Shown: positions 7,834 through 15,462, counted from the stretch's first letter. The stretch is DNA of 49,396 nucleotides from Lysobacter sp. Root916 (GCF_001429785.1 NZ_LMJF01000001.1:135773-185168); one strand, 5' to 3'. The notes: generated from the letters alone by a model not told the origin. Made by a program: numbers and translations.

Positions 7834-9216
7834 ATGAGCCAGAACGACGATTTCGCCTCCCTCCCGCTGTCGCCCGCCTTGTTGCAGGGCGTGGCCGCGC
7901 TCGGTTACGAGCGCATGACCCCCATCCAGGCCCAGGGCCTGCCGGCCCTGTTGGAGGGCCGCGACCTGATCGCGCAGGCCCCGACCGGCAGCGGCAAGAC
8001 CGCCGCCTTCGGCCTGGGCCTGCTGCACCGACTGGACCCCGCCGACGGCCGCACCCAGGCGTTGGTGCTGTGTCCCACGCGCGAGCTGGCCGACCAGGTC
8101 GGTCGCCAGCTGCGCAAGCTCGCCTTCGCGATTCCCAACCTCAAGGTCTCGGTGCTCTGCGGCGGCATGCCGCTGGGCCCGCAGTTGGCCTCGCTGGAGC
8201 ACGCACCGCACGTGGTGGTCGGCACGCCCGGCCGCCTGCAGGAGCTGGTGCGCAAGCAGGCCCTGCGCCTGGATGCGGTGTCGGTGCTGGTGCTGGACGA
8301 AGCCGACCGCATGCTCGACATGGGCTTCGAGGAGCCAATCCGCGAGCTGGTCGGCAAGACCCCGCGCAAGCGCCAGACCCTGCTGTTCTCGGCCACCTTC
8401 CCCGACGCGATCCGCACCCTGGCCGCGAAGATGATGCGCGAGCCGGTCGAGGTCACGGTCGAAGGCGCCGCCGGGCAGCCGGTGGTCGAGCAGCATTTCT
8501 ACGAAGTCGAGCCGGCCAGGAAGACCCCGCTGCTGGCCGCGCTGCTGCTGGAGTTCCGCCCGGATTCCTGCGTGGTGTTCTGCAACATGCGCCGCGACAC
8601 CGAGGAAGTGGTCGGCTCGCTGAGCCACTACGGCTTCACCGCGCTGGCCCTGCACGGCGATATGGAGCAGCGCGACCGCGACGAAGTGCTGGTGCGCTTC
8701 GCCAACCGCAGCTGCAACGTGCTGGTCGCCAGCGACGTGGCCGCGCGCGGCCTGGACGTGCAGGACTTGGCCGCGGTGGTGAACTACGAACTGCCGACCG
8801 ATCCGGACGTCTACATCCATCGCATCGGCCGCACCGGTCGCGCCGGCCGCGGCGGCGTGGCCCTGAGCCTGTGCAGCCCGCGCGAGATCGCGCGCGCGCA
8901 GCCGATCGAAGAACGCCAGGGCCGGCCGTTGCGTTGGGAACGCGCCGCGCCGCTGGCCGGCCGCGCCAGCAACGTGCCGGTGGCGCCGATGGCGACCCTG
9001 CGCATCGACGCCGGCCGCACCGACAAGCTGCGCCCCGGCGACGTGCTCGGCGCGCTCACCGGTGATGCCGGGCTCAAGGCCGATCAGGTCGGCAAGATCG
9101 ACGTGTTTCCGACCCGCTCCTATGTCGCCGTCGCGCGCGCGCAGGCCGCGCAGGCGCTGGCGCGTCTGCGTGAAGGCAAGATCAAGGGGCGCAAGTTCCG
9201 CGTGCATAAACTGTAG
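7834..9216 (+). CDS. dbpA: ATP-dependent RNA helicase DbpA
   Basis: 460 aa, matching the E. coli protein length. DEAD-box motifs are complete: Q-motif (F7 with PIQ at 30-32), Walker A APTGSGKT (49-56), PTREL (81-85), TPGR (131-134), DEAD (155-158), SAT (186-188) and HRIGRTGR (329-336). The last ~75 residues form the DbpA-specific RNA-binding domain (ATLRIDAGRTDKLRPGDVLGALTG ... GKIDVFPTRSYVAV), which in E. coli binds hairpin 92 of 23S rRNA during 50S assembly. That tail is what separates it from RhlE and SrmB. It is a single-gene unit; the ATG at 7834 has a weak ribosome site, and another ATG lies six codons upstream. Confidence 0.95.
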   Translation: MSQNDDFASLPLSPALLQGVAALGYERMTPIQAQGLPALLEGRDLIAQAPTGSGKTAAFGLGLLHRLDPADGRTQALVLCPTRELADQVGRQLRKLAFAIPNLKVSVLCGGMPLGPQLASLEHAPHVVVGTPGRLQELVRKQALRLDAVSVLVLDEADRMLDMGFEEPIRELVGKTPRKRQTLLFSATFPDAIRTLAAKMMREPVEVTVEGAAGQPVVEQHFYEVEPARKTPLLAALLLEFRPDSCVVFCNMRRDTEEVVGSLSHYGFTALALHGDMEQRDRDEVLVRFANRSCNVLVASDVAARGLDVQDLAAVVNYELPTDPDVYIHRIGRTGRAGRGGVALSLCSPREIARAQPIEERQGRPLRWERAAPLAGRASNVPVAPMATLRIDAGRTDKLRPGDVLGALTGDAGLKADQVGKIDVFPTRSYVAVARAQAAQALARLREGKIKGRKFRVHKL

Positions 9217-9325
9217 GAAACCGATACGGGAAACGGCGGAGACTGGCGGGGCACGCGCGTTTGCGCGAAGCTGCGGCGGTCGCCGCGTCACGGCCGCGAC
9301 GCCGCCACTGGCTACGAGAGTGACG

Positions 9326-10387
9326 ATGATCAAGCCGCAAAAGCCCGCCAACGAAGCCGAGCGCCTGGCCGCGCTGCAGCGTTACGCGATCCTGGACACG
9401 CCGCCGGACTCGGCCTTCGACGACCTGACCGCGATCGCCGGCGCGATCTGCGCCACGCCGATGAGCACGGTGTCGCTGATCGACGCCGACCGCCAATGGT
9501 TCAAGGGCCGGCGTGGCCTGGAGACCGAGGAGACCTCGCGCGATTACGCCTTCTGCGCGCACGCGATCCTGGAGCCGTCGAACGTGATGGTGGTGCCCGA
9601 CGCGCGCGACGACGCGCGCTTCCAGGGCAACCCGCTGGTTACCGGCGACCCCAATATCCGCTTTTACGCCGGCGCGCCGCTGGTCAGTTCCGACGGCTAC
9701 GCGCTGGGCACCCTGTGCGTGCTCGACGACCAGCCGCGCGAGTTGGCGCCGTTCCAGATCGCCGCGCTGCAGGCGCTGTCGCGCCAGGTCACCCACCTGA
9801 TGGAACTGCGCCGGGTCAGTCGCGAACTCAGCCATCAGCTCAATGAGCGCGCCTGGTACGAGGAGCAATTACAGCACTACCAGCAGGAACTGGAAGCGCA
9901 GAACGCCGACCTCACCGAGCAGACCCGCACCGACGCCCTGACCGGGCTGGCCAACCGGCGTGCGTTCGGCGTCGCCTTGGAGCAGGCCCTGCTGGCGGGG
10001 CGCCAGGTCGCGGTGGCGGTGCTGGACATCGACCACTTCAAGATCGTCAACGACGTCCACGGCCACGCGGTCGGCGACGAGGTGCTCAGCGACGTCGCAC
10101 GCGTGCTGCGTTCGGCCAGTGGCGGCAGCGGCCTGGTCGCGCGCTACGGCGGCGAGGAGTTCGTGTGGCTGATCCACGACCGCGGCCTCAGCGACGCGGC
10201 CCTGCAATGCGAATACCTGCGCGAGTCGGTGGAACACACCACCCAGACCCTGGCGGTGACCACCAGCATCGGCGTCGCTGTGGCGCGCGCCGGCGAAACC
10301 GCCGAGCAGTTGTTCACCCGCGCCGACCAGGCCCTGTACGCGGCCAAGCGCGGCGGACGCAACCGAGTGGTCGCGTCCGAGGAATGA
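9326..10387 (+). CDS. GAF-GGDEF diguanylate cyclase
   Basis: 353 aa. Residues 1-160 form a GAF domain (the AALQRYAILDTPPDSAFDDL opening is typical). A coiled coil (about 165-195) links to a GGDEF domain whose active site is GGEEF (275-279), preceded by the D(I)DHFKxxND metal motif. This predicts conversion of two GTP to cyclic di-GMP. The RxxD inhibitory site that usually sits five residues before GGDEF is absent (GGSG here), so product feedback through that site is unlikely. No membrane segment, so cytoplasmic. GAGAG precedes the ATG. Ligand of the GAF domain unknown. Confidence 0.93.
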   Translation: MIKPQKPANEAERLAALQRYAILDTPPDSAFDDLTAIAGAICATPMSTVSLIDADRQWFKGRRGLETEETSRDYAFCAHAILEPSNVMVVPDARDDARFQGNPLVTGDPNIRFYAGAPLVSSDGYALGTLCVLDDQPRELAPFQIAALQALSRQVTHLMELRRVSRELSHQLNERAWYEEQLQHYQQELEAQNADLTEQTRTDALTGLANRRAFGVALEQALLAGRQVAVAVLDIDHFKIVNDVHGHAVGDEVLSDVARVLRSASGGSGLVARYGGEEFVWLIHDRGLSDAALQCEYLRESVEHTTQTLAVTTSIGVAVARAGETAEQLFTRADQALYAAKRGGRNRVVASEE

Positions 10388-10396
10388 GCGCCGCGC

Positions 10397-10792
10397 TTAC
10401 TTGCCGTTGGCGCTGAAGCTGCCCGGGCCGAGCAGGGCGATCGCCAGGCCGGAGACCAGGAACATCACCTGCAGCTCCAGGGCCCAGCCGCCCTGGTCGT
10501 TGAGCTGGTTCAGCTGGCCCAGGTGGACCAGGAAGATCGCGAACAGCATGTTGACCGCGATCAGCGCGCCGCCGACGCGTGCGTGCCAGCCCACGATCAA
10601 CAGGATCGGCGCCAGCACCTCGCCCAGCAGCACGCCGTAGCCGAGGAAGCCGGGCAGCCCGTGCGACTCGACCAGGCCGACGATGCCGCCCATGCCGCCT
10701 TTGAGCTTGGCGATGCCGTGCAGCAGGATCAGCGCGCCCAGGACGATGCGCATGAACAGTCGGGCGAGATCCTGTTGGGTATTCGGGTTCAT
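10397..10792 (-). CDS. DoxX family membrane protein
   Basis: 131 aa with four hydrophobic segments. The N-terminal LARLFMRIVLGALILLHGIAKL and the following glycine-rich GxxGLVESHGLPGFLGYGVLLGEVLAPILL are the DoxX/SURF4-like signature. Family members are linked to thiosulfate:quinone or redox reactions in some organisms, but most bacterial paralogues have no assigned reaction. AGGA lies 6 nt before the ATG. It converges with the GGDEF gene, 9 bp away, and marks the left border of the AT-rich island. Confidence 0.9.
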   Translation of the reverse strand: MNPNTQQDLARLFMRIVLGALILLHGIAKLKGGMGGIVGLVESHGLPGFLGYGVLLGEVLAPILLIVGWHARVGGALIAVNMLFAIFLVHLGQLNQLNDQGGWALELQVMFLVSGLAIALLGPGSFSANGK

Positions 10793-11194
10793 CGGGGTTC
10801 CTGGACGAGGTTGGGGCGCGTGGACGAACCGCAGGATAGTCGGCGGAAGCGGTCGTGTCTGCGGGGCGCGGGAGTATCGGCTTCCTGCTTCCGAACGTGG
10901 AGCTTTCCGGTGCGTCGAATTTTTCGAACAGCCGGGGCCTTGTTGGCATGGCCCGCGAAGTGCCTATGACTGCAAGAATTCGGTATTGGGTGCCGGACGG
11001 TAGCCACGCAGTTAAATTCACAATGTTTCACTTCCTGCCTGGTTGGGGGTCCTGTTAATAACCCCTTGAATGGCTTTTGAAAATCCTGATTGACTGGGTT
11101 CTGGTGCCATGCCCACAATCTGTGCGACGCCCCATTTTTGGGGCTAATCTTAGTTAGCTATCAGGCGTAGGAATCTCGCATCAGGGGGGCACAA
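10793..11194. other. AT-richer intergenic region at the left edge of the cassette island
   Basis: About 400 bp without a convincing gene; base composition drops sharply from about 10,850. It includes GCCCC-ATTTTT-GGGGC (11129-11144) followed by TATCAGGCGTAGGAAT, which loosely resembles the right arm of an attC (ATTCAGGCGTTRGRRY) but lacks a proper GTTRRRY core. It may be a decayed attC or recombination edge. I see no remnant of an integron integrase in any frame. Confidence 0.45.
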
Positions 11195-11884
11195 ATGTCA
11201 GTCTCGAATCCGCCACCACACTTGAAAGAGTTGCTCAGCAATGTCTCTGAGACAGCAAGCCTTCTTGATATCCACGCTTCAGTTGGAGGAACGGGTCCCG
11301 GCAGACGGCGTGGAATCGAGGTGCTCAATAAGAGCGCCATTGTATTAGTGGTTGCCTGCTGGGAAGCGTATGTGGAAGACCTTGCCAAGACTTCTCTGGA
11401 ATTCATGATCAAGCACGCAGCGGATCATCATGCCTTCCCTGATTCTGTGCTGGAGCGTGTCGCTTCAAAGAACAACGGACTCAAGGCTTGGGCCTTGGCA
11501 GGCGATGGATGGAAGCAAGCACTTTCCGACAATCTTGCAGAAGTTTTGGCAAAGACTACTGGAACCCTAAACACACCGAGAGCCGCACAGGTTGACGAGT
11601 TGTTTGCTAAAACCATTGGGCGCAAGGACATTTCAAAGACTTGGAGATGGTCCGGTAGAACTTCTACTCAGGCAGTGTCCGCGTTAGATTCGTTAGTCAC
11701 ACTTCGCGGCAGCATCGCTCATCGGGTCAAGCACTCAGCAAGTGTCCGCAAGCAGGATGTAATGAATGCATTCGATCTTGTCGGCCGGTTATCAATTCGC
11801 AGCAACAATGAAATTAGGGCTTTTATTCATTCCCGTGTCAGCCGATATCCGTGGGATGAAATGACCTACATGGCCACGGCATGA
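11195..11884 (+). CDS. HEPN-domain protein (RiboL-PSP/MAE_28990-like), putative RNase
   Basis: 229 aa, helical. The segment LNKSAIVLVVACWEAYVEDL (about 44-63) is typical of a HEPN helix in the RiboL-PSP and MAE_28990 groups. The catalytic Rx4-6H motif appears as R171-GSIA-H176. Proteins with this fold and motif cleave RNA in toxin-antitoxin, abortive-infection and CRISPR effectors; activity here is inferred. AGGGGGG lies 6 nt before the ATG. The stop overlaps the start of the next gene (ATGA), and the pair forms the first cassette of the array. Codon use and GC are unlike the chromosomal neighbours. Confidence 0.78.
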   Translation: MSVSNPPPHLKELLSNVSETASLLDIHASVGGTGPGRRRGIEVLNKSAIVLVVACWEAYVEDLAKTSLEFMIKHAADHHAFPDSVLERVASKNNGLKAWALAGDGWKQALSDNLAEVLAKTTGTLNTPRAAQVDELFAKTIGRKDISKTWRWSGRTSTQAVSALDSLVTLRGSIAHRVKHSASVRKQDVMNAFDLVGRLSIRSNNEIRAFIHSRVSRYPWDEMTYMATA

Positions 11885-12267
11885 CGGCAGCAATTAATTC
11901 GAGCAGACGCCACTTGGTGGCGTGGCTTAGTTTAGGTATTAGACCCCCGTATGACAGATTCGCGCAACTAACTTCATTTGGCGATATGGTGCATTTCAAA
12001 GAACTGCCCCATGCGCTCCAGGCTCAGGTCGCTGGGCTTGAAGGAGTCGCATATGGGTTTACTATTTCGTCTGTCGCAGATATCAAAGCGTTAGGTTCGC
12101 TTGCTGGTGACTTCACGCTCAATGTGGAGACATTGAAGGACTTTTTTGGGCTAGACGATCTTGATCTGGTCGGTCACCGCGAGACTATGGAGATTTCAGT
12201 GGCAGAGAAGACCATCCGGATCAGCCAAAAGGACGGTAACTACACGGAAGTGACCGTTGGGATGTAA
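11881..12267 (+). CDS. Unknown protein coupled to the HEPN gene (possible antitoxin or partner)
   Basis: 128 aa, soluble. No family recognised. The N-terminus is basic with RHLVAWLSLGIRPPYDRF; the C-terminal third is beta-rich (ETMEISVAEKTIRISQKDGNYTEVTV) and could be a small barrel or sandwich. It is not an MNT nucleotidyltransferase, the common HEPN partner: no GS-x-DxD motif is visible. The ATG sits inside the stop of the HEPN gene, and attC1 begins 15 bp after its stop, so the two genes move as one cassette. Confidence 0.72.
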   Translation: MTAAINSSRRHLVAWLSLGIRPPYDRFAQLTSFGDMVHFKELPHALQAQVAGLEGVAYGFTISSVADIKALGSLAGDFTLNVETLKDFFGLDDLDLVGHRETMEISVAEKTIRISQKDGNYTEVTVGM

Positions 12268-12281
12268 GGTCTGGCAATGAG

Positions 12282-12341
12282 GCTTAAAAATTTATTCAAG
12301 CCGAACCCGCTTCGTGGGTCAGCTTAATTCAGGCGTTAGAT
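12282..12341 (+). other. attC recombination site 1
   Basis: 60 bp. The right core GTTAGAT (12335-12341) fits GTTRRRY exactly; the left core GCTTAAA (12282-12288) departs from RYYYAAC in its last base. Between them TTATTCAAGC...AGCTTAATTCAGGC with an ACCC/GGGT tip forms the imperfect hairpin with extrahelical bases expected of attC. It closes the HEPN cassette. Confidence 0.85.
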
Positions 12342-12357
12342 TGCTGGGGGAGAGTTC

Positions 12358-12744
12358 ATGGCAGATCAAGACTGGAAGTCTTTGGCAAATGCCGAGTATC
12401 AAAAAGTTGTTGCATCAGTCACAGTGCTCTCCACAGCCTCGCTCGTACTACCCTTATTCTTTATTCGCGACTTGGCTGGCCTCGGAGACGGCAAGCCTCT
12501 CCTCCCATACCTTACCTGCGCTGTATACGCTTCGTGGGTGCTTCTAGGCGCAGCAATCTTCTTCGGAGTTCTATTCCAGTACGTATCTGCCAAGTGGCTT
12601 AAGAACGCTCACGGCGGCACTACCGTTCACTCGGCTCGCGCCCTTGAGCGACTTCTAGACTGGTTGTTCTGGCTATCAGCTATCAGTTTTTTGGCGGGTC
12701 TTGGCTTCCTACTGTGGTTCGCTGCAACGCTGCAAGCAAAATAA
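12358..12744 (+). CDS. Cassette-encoded three-helix membrane protein
   Basis: 128 aa with hydrophobic segments at about 17-36, 46-72 and 100-122 and a charged N-terminus. Starts at the ATG 17 bp after the attC1 core, with GGGGGAGAG upstream. I recognise no family. Small membrane proteins are frequent in integron cassettes and many act in surface or phage-related traits, but nothing here proves a function. Confidence 0.75.
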   Translation: MADQDWKSLANAEYQKVVASVTVLSTASLVLPLFFIRDLAGLGDGKPLLPYLTCAVYASWVLLGAAIFFGVLFQYVSAKWLKNAHGGTTVHSARALERLLDWLFWLSAISFLAGLGFLLWFAATLQAK

Positions 12745-12804
12745 TAATTTATTCAAGGCGACGCCGCCTCGCGGCGGGGCCAAATTCAAGTCCTTAAGTT
12801 GAAG
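12744..12804 (+). other. attC recombination site 2 (degenerate)
   Basis: AATTTATTCAAGGCGACGCCGC (12746-12767, written here only to locate the left arm) is followed by CTC, then GCGGCGGGGCC and AAATTCAAG, giving the attC hairpin. Core-like GTTGAAG (12798-12804) has a G where the consensus has a pyrimidine, and the left core is not recognisable. Probably poorly active. It begins at the stop codon of the previous gene. Confidence 0.7.
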
Positions 12805-12807
12805 ACT

Positions 12808-13026
12808 ATGGCAATCATCGAGAAGCTCAAAGAATGGCGTCGGGGGCGATACATTCCGCCGCCACCCAGTGATCCAAGTAACCAGATTTTCTTCTTGTCT
12901 CTGGGGCGCTACGAACAGCCAGTCCTCGCCAAACTGCTGGGCGCACTTGGCCGCTTCTACCTCGCGCACTGGCAGTGGATCATCAGTACGGCGCTTGCTG
13001 TGATTGCAATCATCGTGGCGTCATGA
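12808..13026 (+). CDS. Small C-tail-anchored protein, cassette-encoded
   Basis: 72 aa. A basic, proline-rich N-terminal part (RRGRYIPPPPSDPSNQ) is followed by one C-terminal transmembrane helix (about 52-71, WIISTALAVIAIIVAS). I start at the ATG at 12808, 4 bp past the attC2 core; a TTG nine bases upstream would run through the core. Function unknown. Confidence 0.65.
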   Translation: MAIIEKLKEWRRGRYIPPPPSDPSNQIFFLSLGRYEQPVLAKLLGALGRFYLAHWQWIISTALAVIAIIVAS

Positions 13027-13051
13027 GCGACTTACTGACAGGCCCATTGAA

Positions 13052-13111
13052 GCCTAGCAATTCATTCAAGCTGAAGCTGCTTAGCGGATCGGCTTAATTC
13101 AAGCGTTCGAA
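13052..13111 (+). other. attC recombination site 3
   Basis: 60 bp, the same length as attC1. The left core GCCTAGC (13052-13058) differs from RYYYAAC by one base. AATTCATTCAAGC and CGGCTTAATTCAAGC are the complementary arms, close to the common attC pattern. The right core GTTCGAA (13105-13111) keeps GTT but not RRRY. Confidence 0.8.
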
Positions 13112-13120
13112 GCCACAATT

Positions 13121-13675
13121 ATGCGCGCCGGCATCATTCAAGATGAGCACGTAGTTCTGCTATGCAGGGATGTGGAGCCAGGATCAAGCCCTACGACTAT
13201 CCCATGCAGGCCGCTCCATGCTGAAAATATCAATGATTGCTTTGAAATTGTCTCAAAGCACATATCGCAACAAGGCGGATCAGAGGTGATCGGTTGGGCC
13301 ATATGGGAGTGGCCTAGCGTAATGGTGGAGGCTGAATTTCATTCCGTCTGGAAGAGCCCGGAAGGAGAGCTTATTTGCTTGGCGCCACGCCCTATTCCAT
13401 TCGACGAAATAACCTTTCTCCCTTCCGCGGCCGCCCGGTACGAAGGAAGGCAGGTTGATAACGTTCGACACCCACTGTCTAAGGATAATGACATCGTCAG
13501 ATTTATCTTTCTCGCTAAGCAAAGATTTGCTTTATTCAATCGTGGGGAGCGAGCTTATCAACATGGCGCGATTTTGTTGCGTGAGAGCGAGGTTAAAGAA
13601 TTGAATCGCATCGAAAAAGAAATGCATGCGCTCCACAAGAGGCTCAGTCGTCGGTGTAAAGCAAGTGATTTCTAA
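13121..13675 (+). CDS. Cassette-encoded protein of unknown function
   Basis: 184 aa, soluble. The middle part (about 57-115: GWAIWEWPSVMVEAEFHSVW, then SPEGELICLAPRP, FLPSAAARYEGRQVDN) reminds me of an unnamed domain found beside SEC-C zinc motifs in phage and bacterial proteins, but the SEC-C cysteines are absent. I hold this loosely. The C-terminus is a charged helix (RESEVKELNRIEKEMHALHKR cut short here). ATG lies 10 bp after the attC3 core. Function not assigned. Confidence 0.72.
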   Translation: MRAGIIQDEHVVLLCRDVEPGSSPTTIPCRPLHAENINDCFEIVSKHISQQGGSEVIGWAIWEWPSVMVEAEFHSVWKSPEGELICLAPRPIPFDEITFLPSAAARYEGRQVDNVRHPLSKDNDIVRFIFLAKQRFALFNRGERAYQHGAILLRESEVKELNRIEKEMHALHKRLSRRCKASDF

Positions 13676-13727
13676 TAATTCATTCTAGCCGGCAGCGCTT
13701 CGCGGCGTTGCCAGTTTCTCGTAAGAT
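13670..13727 (+). other. attC recombination site 4 (degenerate)
   Basis: 58 bp. Left core TTCTAAT (13670-13676) overlaps the stop of the cassette gene; AATTCATTCTAGCC then GGCAGCGC-TTC-GCGGCGTTGCC gives the hairpin; right core GTAAGAT (13721-13727) has one substitution from GTTAGAT. The 180 bp that follow, up to the VOC gene, hold no gene that I can recognise. Confidence 0.7.
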
Positions 13728-13907
13728 TGTGGTGCGACCGCTGCCGCAAATCGGGTCGGTTTAAATAAGGAGTTGGATCTCTTCATATACACTTGGTAAC
13801 TCGACCGGTCGTCGTCTACTAAGACTCGCGCTCGCTGCCTACGGTGCGCTCTGGAGGCCAGCTATTCATTAGCTCGGCCCAATTTGTGGTGTCAGAGGTG
13901 TAGTGCT

Positions 13908-14252
13908 ATGCAGATCCATTATCTCGAAGTCGTGACCCCGGACGTGGATGCCGTGTGCGCTGCATACGAGGCGGCTGACGGTGTGAAATTCGGCGAGCCC
14001 GATGCCAGATTGGGTTACGCGCGTACCGCGTTGCTGGCCGGCGGCGGCCTGGTCGGCGTACGCACGCCCTTGCGGGCGAACGAAGCATCGGTGGTCCGAC
14101 CGTACTGGTTGGTGGCGGACATCGAAGCAGCAGTCGCCGCAGTGGTGCAGGCGGGTGGCTTCGTCGCGGTCGAGCCCACGCCGATACCGGGCCATGGCAC
14201 CTTCGCCATCTATCTGCAGGGCGGCAACGACCATGGCTTGTGGCAGCTTTGA
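13908..14252 (+). CDS. VOC (glyoxalase/bleomycin-resistance-like) family protein
   Basis: 114 aa, one VOC-fold domain made of two beta-alpha-beta-beta-beta halves: MQIHYLEVVTPDVDAVCAAY opens the first, VADIEAAVAAVVQAGGFVAVEPTPI the second, and GTFAIYLQGGNDHGLWQL closes it. Metal ligands of true glyoxalase I are not evident, so substrate is unknown. AGAGGTG precedes the ATG at a good distance. It sits at the right edge of the cassette island, with composition between island and chromosome. Confidence 0.8.
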   Translation: MQIHYLEVVTPDVDAVCAAYEAADGVKFGEPDARLGYARTALLAGGGLVGVRTPLRANEASVVRPYWLVADIEAAVAAVVQAGGFVAVEPTPIPGHGTFAIYLQGGNDHGLWQL

Positions 14253-14303
14253 GCCCCGCGCCAGCGGCAGCGTGAATTCGGTCAAGCGTAGATAAGGGCG
14301 GGG

Positions 14304-14711
14304 GTGTCATCGGTGGGCTATTCGATCCCAAAGCAGAACGCGATCTCCTACGGCCCCGACGCCTTGCGTTCCTTCCACGGCTACATTTTCGAGTGGATCG
14401 ACAATCTGCACTTCACCCAGGCGCCTTCCGCGTTCGTCGGGTCGCAGGCGGCGGCCTACACCGCAGCGGCCAAAGACCGTTTTCTGGCCATGGGCTGGGA
14501 GGGCGACGGGGATATCGAGTTGCTCTGGCTTCCGCCCTTCGTATTCCGGTTCGATGCCGGCATCAAGCCCGAGGGACTGGTGCTATGGCATGTCAAACAA
14601 GAAGAGGATGGGGTTTCCTTCCTTCTTTCGCCGGTACAGCTGCCGTTTGAGGCCTTCCGGCATGACGGCGGCGGGTCGTTTGTAGACCAGCCGTCCAGTG
14701 GAACGACATAA
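14304..14711 (+). CDS. Hypothetical protein
   Basis: 135 aa, soluble, aromatic-rich (FEWIDNLHFTQAPSAFVG, LLWLPPFVFRF). The start is a GTG after AAGGGCGGG. No signal peptide, membrane segment or known motif. Nineteen bp separate it from the sirtuin gene, so the two may be cotranscribed, and the VOC gene lies 51 bp upstream in the same direction. Confidence 0.7.
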   Translation: MSSVGYSIPKQNAISYGPDALRSFHGYIFEWIDNLHFTQAPSAFVGSQAAAYTAAAKDRFLAMGWEGDGDIELLWLPPFVFRFDAGIKPEGLVLWHVKQEEDGVSFLLSPVQLPFEAFRHDGGGSFVDQPSSGTT

Positions 14712-14730
14712 ATCAGGTGTTCCAGCCCCC

Positions 14731-15432
14731 ATGAAGCCAGAGATTCAAGCGAATAAAGTGGTGGTTCTGTCGGGCTCCGGCCTGAGCGCGGAGAGCGGTC
14801 TGCCCACGTTCCGCGATTCGAAGGGCCTGTGGAACAACTACTCCTGGCAGGAGGTCGCAAGCCTCGAAGGCTGGAGGAAACGCCCGGAAGCGGTGCTGGC
14901 TTTCTACAACGAGCGCCGCGCCAAGGCCTGGGCAGCCGAGCCGAATCCGGCCCATCTCGCCATCGCCGCTCTGGAGTCGGCTTATGAAGTCGTCGTAGTC
15001 ACCCAGAACGTCGATGAACTTCATGAGCGCGCAGGATCCAGCCAGGTCATCCACCTGCACGGGGAGCTCGCGTACGCGCGCAGCACCTCGGACACGCCCA
15101 AGCGGTATCGCATCAAGGACGCTCCTATCCTGCTTGGTCAGGTGTGCGAGGAGGGCAGTCAGTTCAGGCCGGATATCGTGTGGTTTGGGGAACAGACCCA
15201 ACACATCGAGCTAGCCTGGCAACACATCGCCACCGCCGCCAAGGTGATGGTGGTGGGCACTTCGCTCACGGTCTATCCGGCCGCCACGCTAGTCGACGCG
15301 GCTGCGGACTCGGCAGAGAAAGTGCTGATCTCGCTGGAGATGGACGAGATACCTTATGGATTCGAGTTCATTCGCGGCAATGCGGCCCAAGCCGTTCCGC
15401 GCTTGGCGAAGGCGTGGCTTGAGCGCGAGTGA
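14731..15432 (+). CDS. Sir2-family NAD-dependent protein deacylase, zinc site lost
   Basis: 233 aa. NAD-binding GSGLSAESG (15-23), TQNVDELHERAG (91-102) and catalytic H110 in LHGE are intact, as is RPDIVWFGE. Y59 and R62 (FYNER) match the Tyr-x-x-Arg pair that lets CobB/SIRT5-type enzymes take succinyl or malonyl lysine. Between H110 and the RPDIVWFGE motif a normal sirtuin has four zinc-binding cysteines; here only C139 remains, and the small domain is shortened. So the enzyme would be a deacylase with a zinc-free small domain, or structurally altered. I start at ATG 14731; an ATG eleven codons upstream is weaker. Confidence 0.9.
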   Translation: MKPEIQANKVVVLSGSGLSAESGLPTFRDSKGLWNNYSWQEVASLEGWRKRPEAVLAFYNERRAKAWAAEPNPAHLAIAALESAYEVVVVTQNVDELHERAGSSQVIHLHGELAYARSTSDTPKRYRIKDAPILLGQVCEEGSQFRPDIVWFGEQTQHIELAWQHIATAAKVMVVGTSLTVYPAATLVDAAADSAEKVLISLEMDEIPYGFEFIRGNAAQAVPRLAKAWLERE

Positions 15433-15462
15433 GCGGGCGAGCCCAGTACGGACCGTGGTTTC

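Larger units (their letters stand above)
11129..13727 (+). mobile_element. Integrase-less integron cassette array (CALIN)
   Basis: Four attC-like sites (12282, 12744, 13052, 13670), each directly after a plus-strand gene, divide the island into successive cassettes with one gene or gene pair each. Gene-to-site gaps are very short, and the next gene begins 4-17 bp after each right core site. The island is visibly AT-richer than its flanks. No integrase gene or recognisable attI lies in the window. This matches a cluster of attC sites lacking an integrase, a known form of sedentary chromosomal integron remains, reported widely in Xanthomonadales. The left boundary is approximate. Confidence 0.82.

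Noticed and set aside
6717-9065. A 782-codon open frame on the plus strand
   Set aside because: It runs antisense through the two membrane genes and out of frame through dbpA; its translation is repetitive Arg/Ala/Gly sequence, typical of shadow frames in high-GC DNA.
10793-11194. Integron integrase remnant at the left of the cassette array
   Set aside because: None of the frames in this gap shows tyrosine-recombinase boxes or the IntI-specific patch.
11161-11412. Minus-strand frame opposite the HEPN gene as an antisense antitoxin gene
   Set aside because: No ribosome site or family resemblance; the coupled downstream gene is the better partner candidate.
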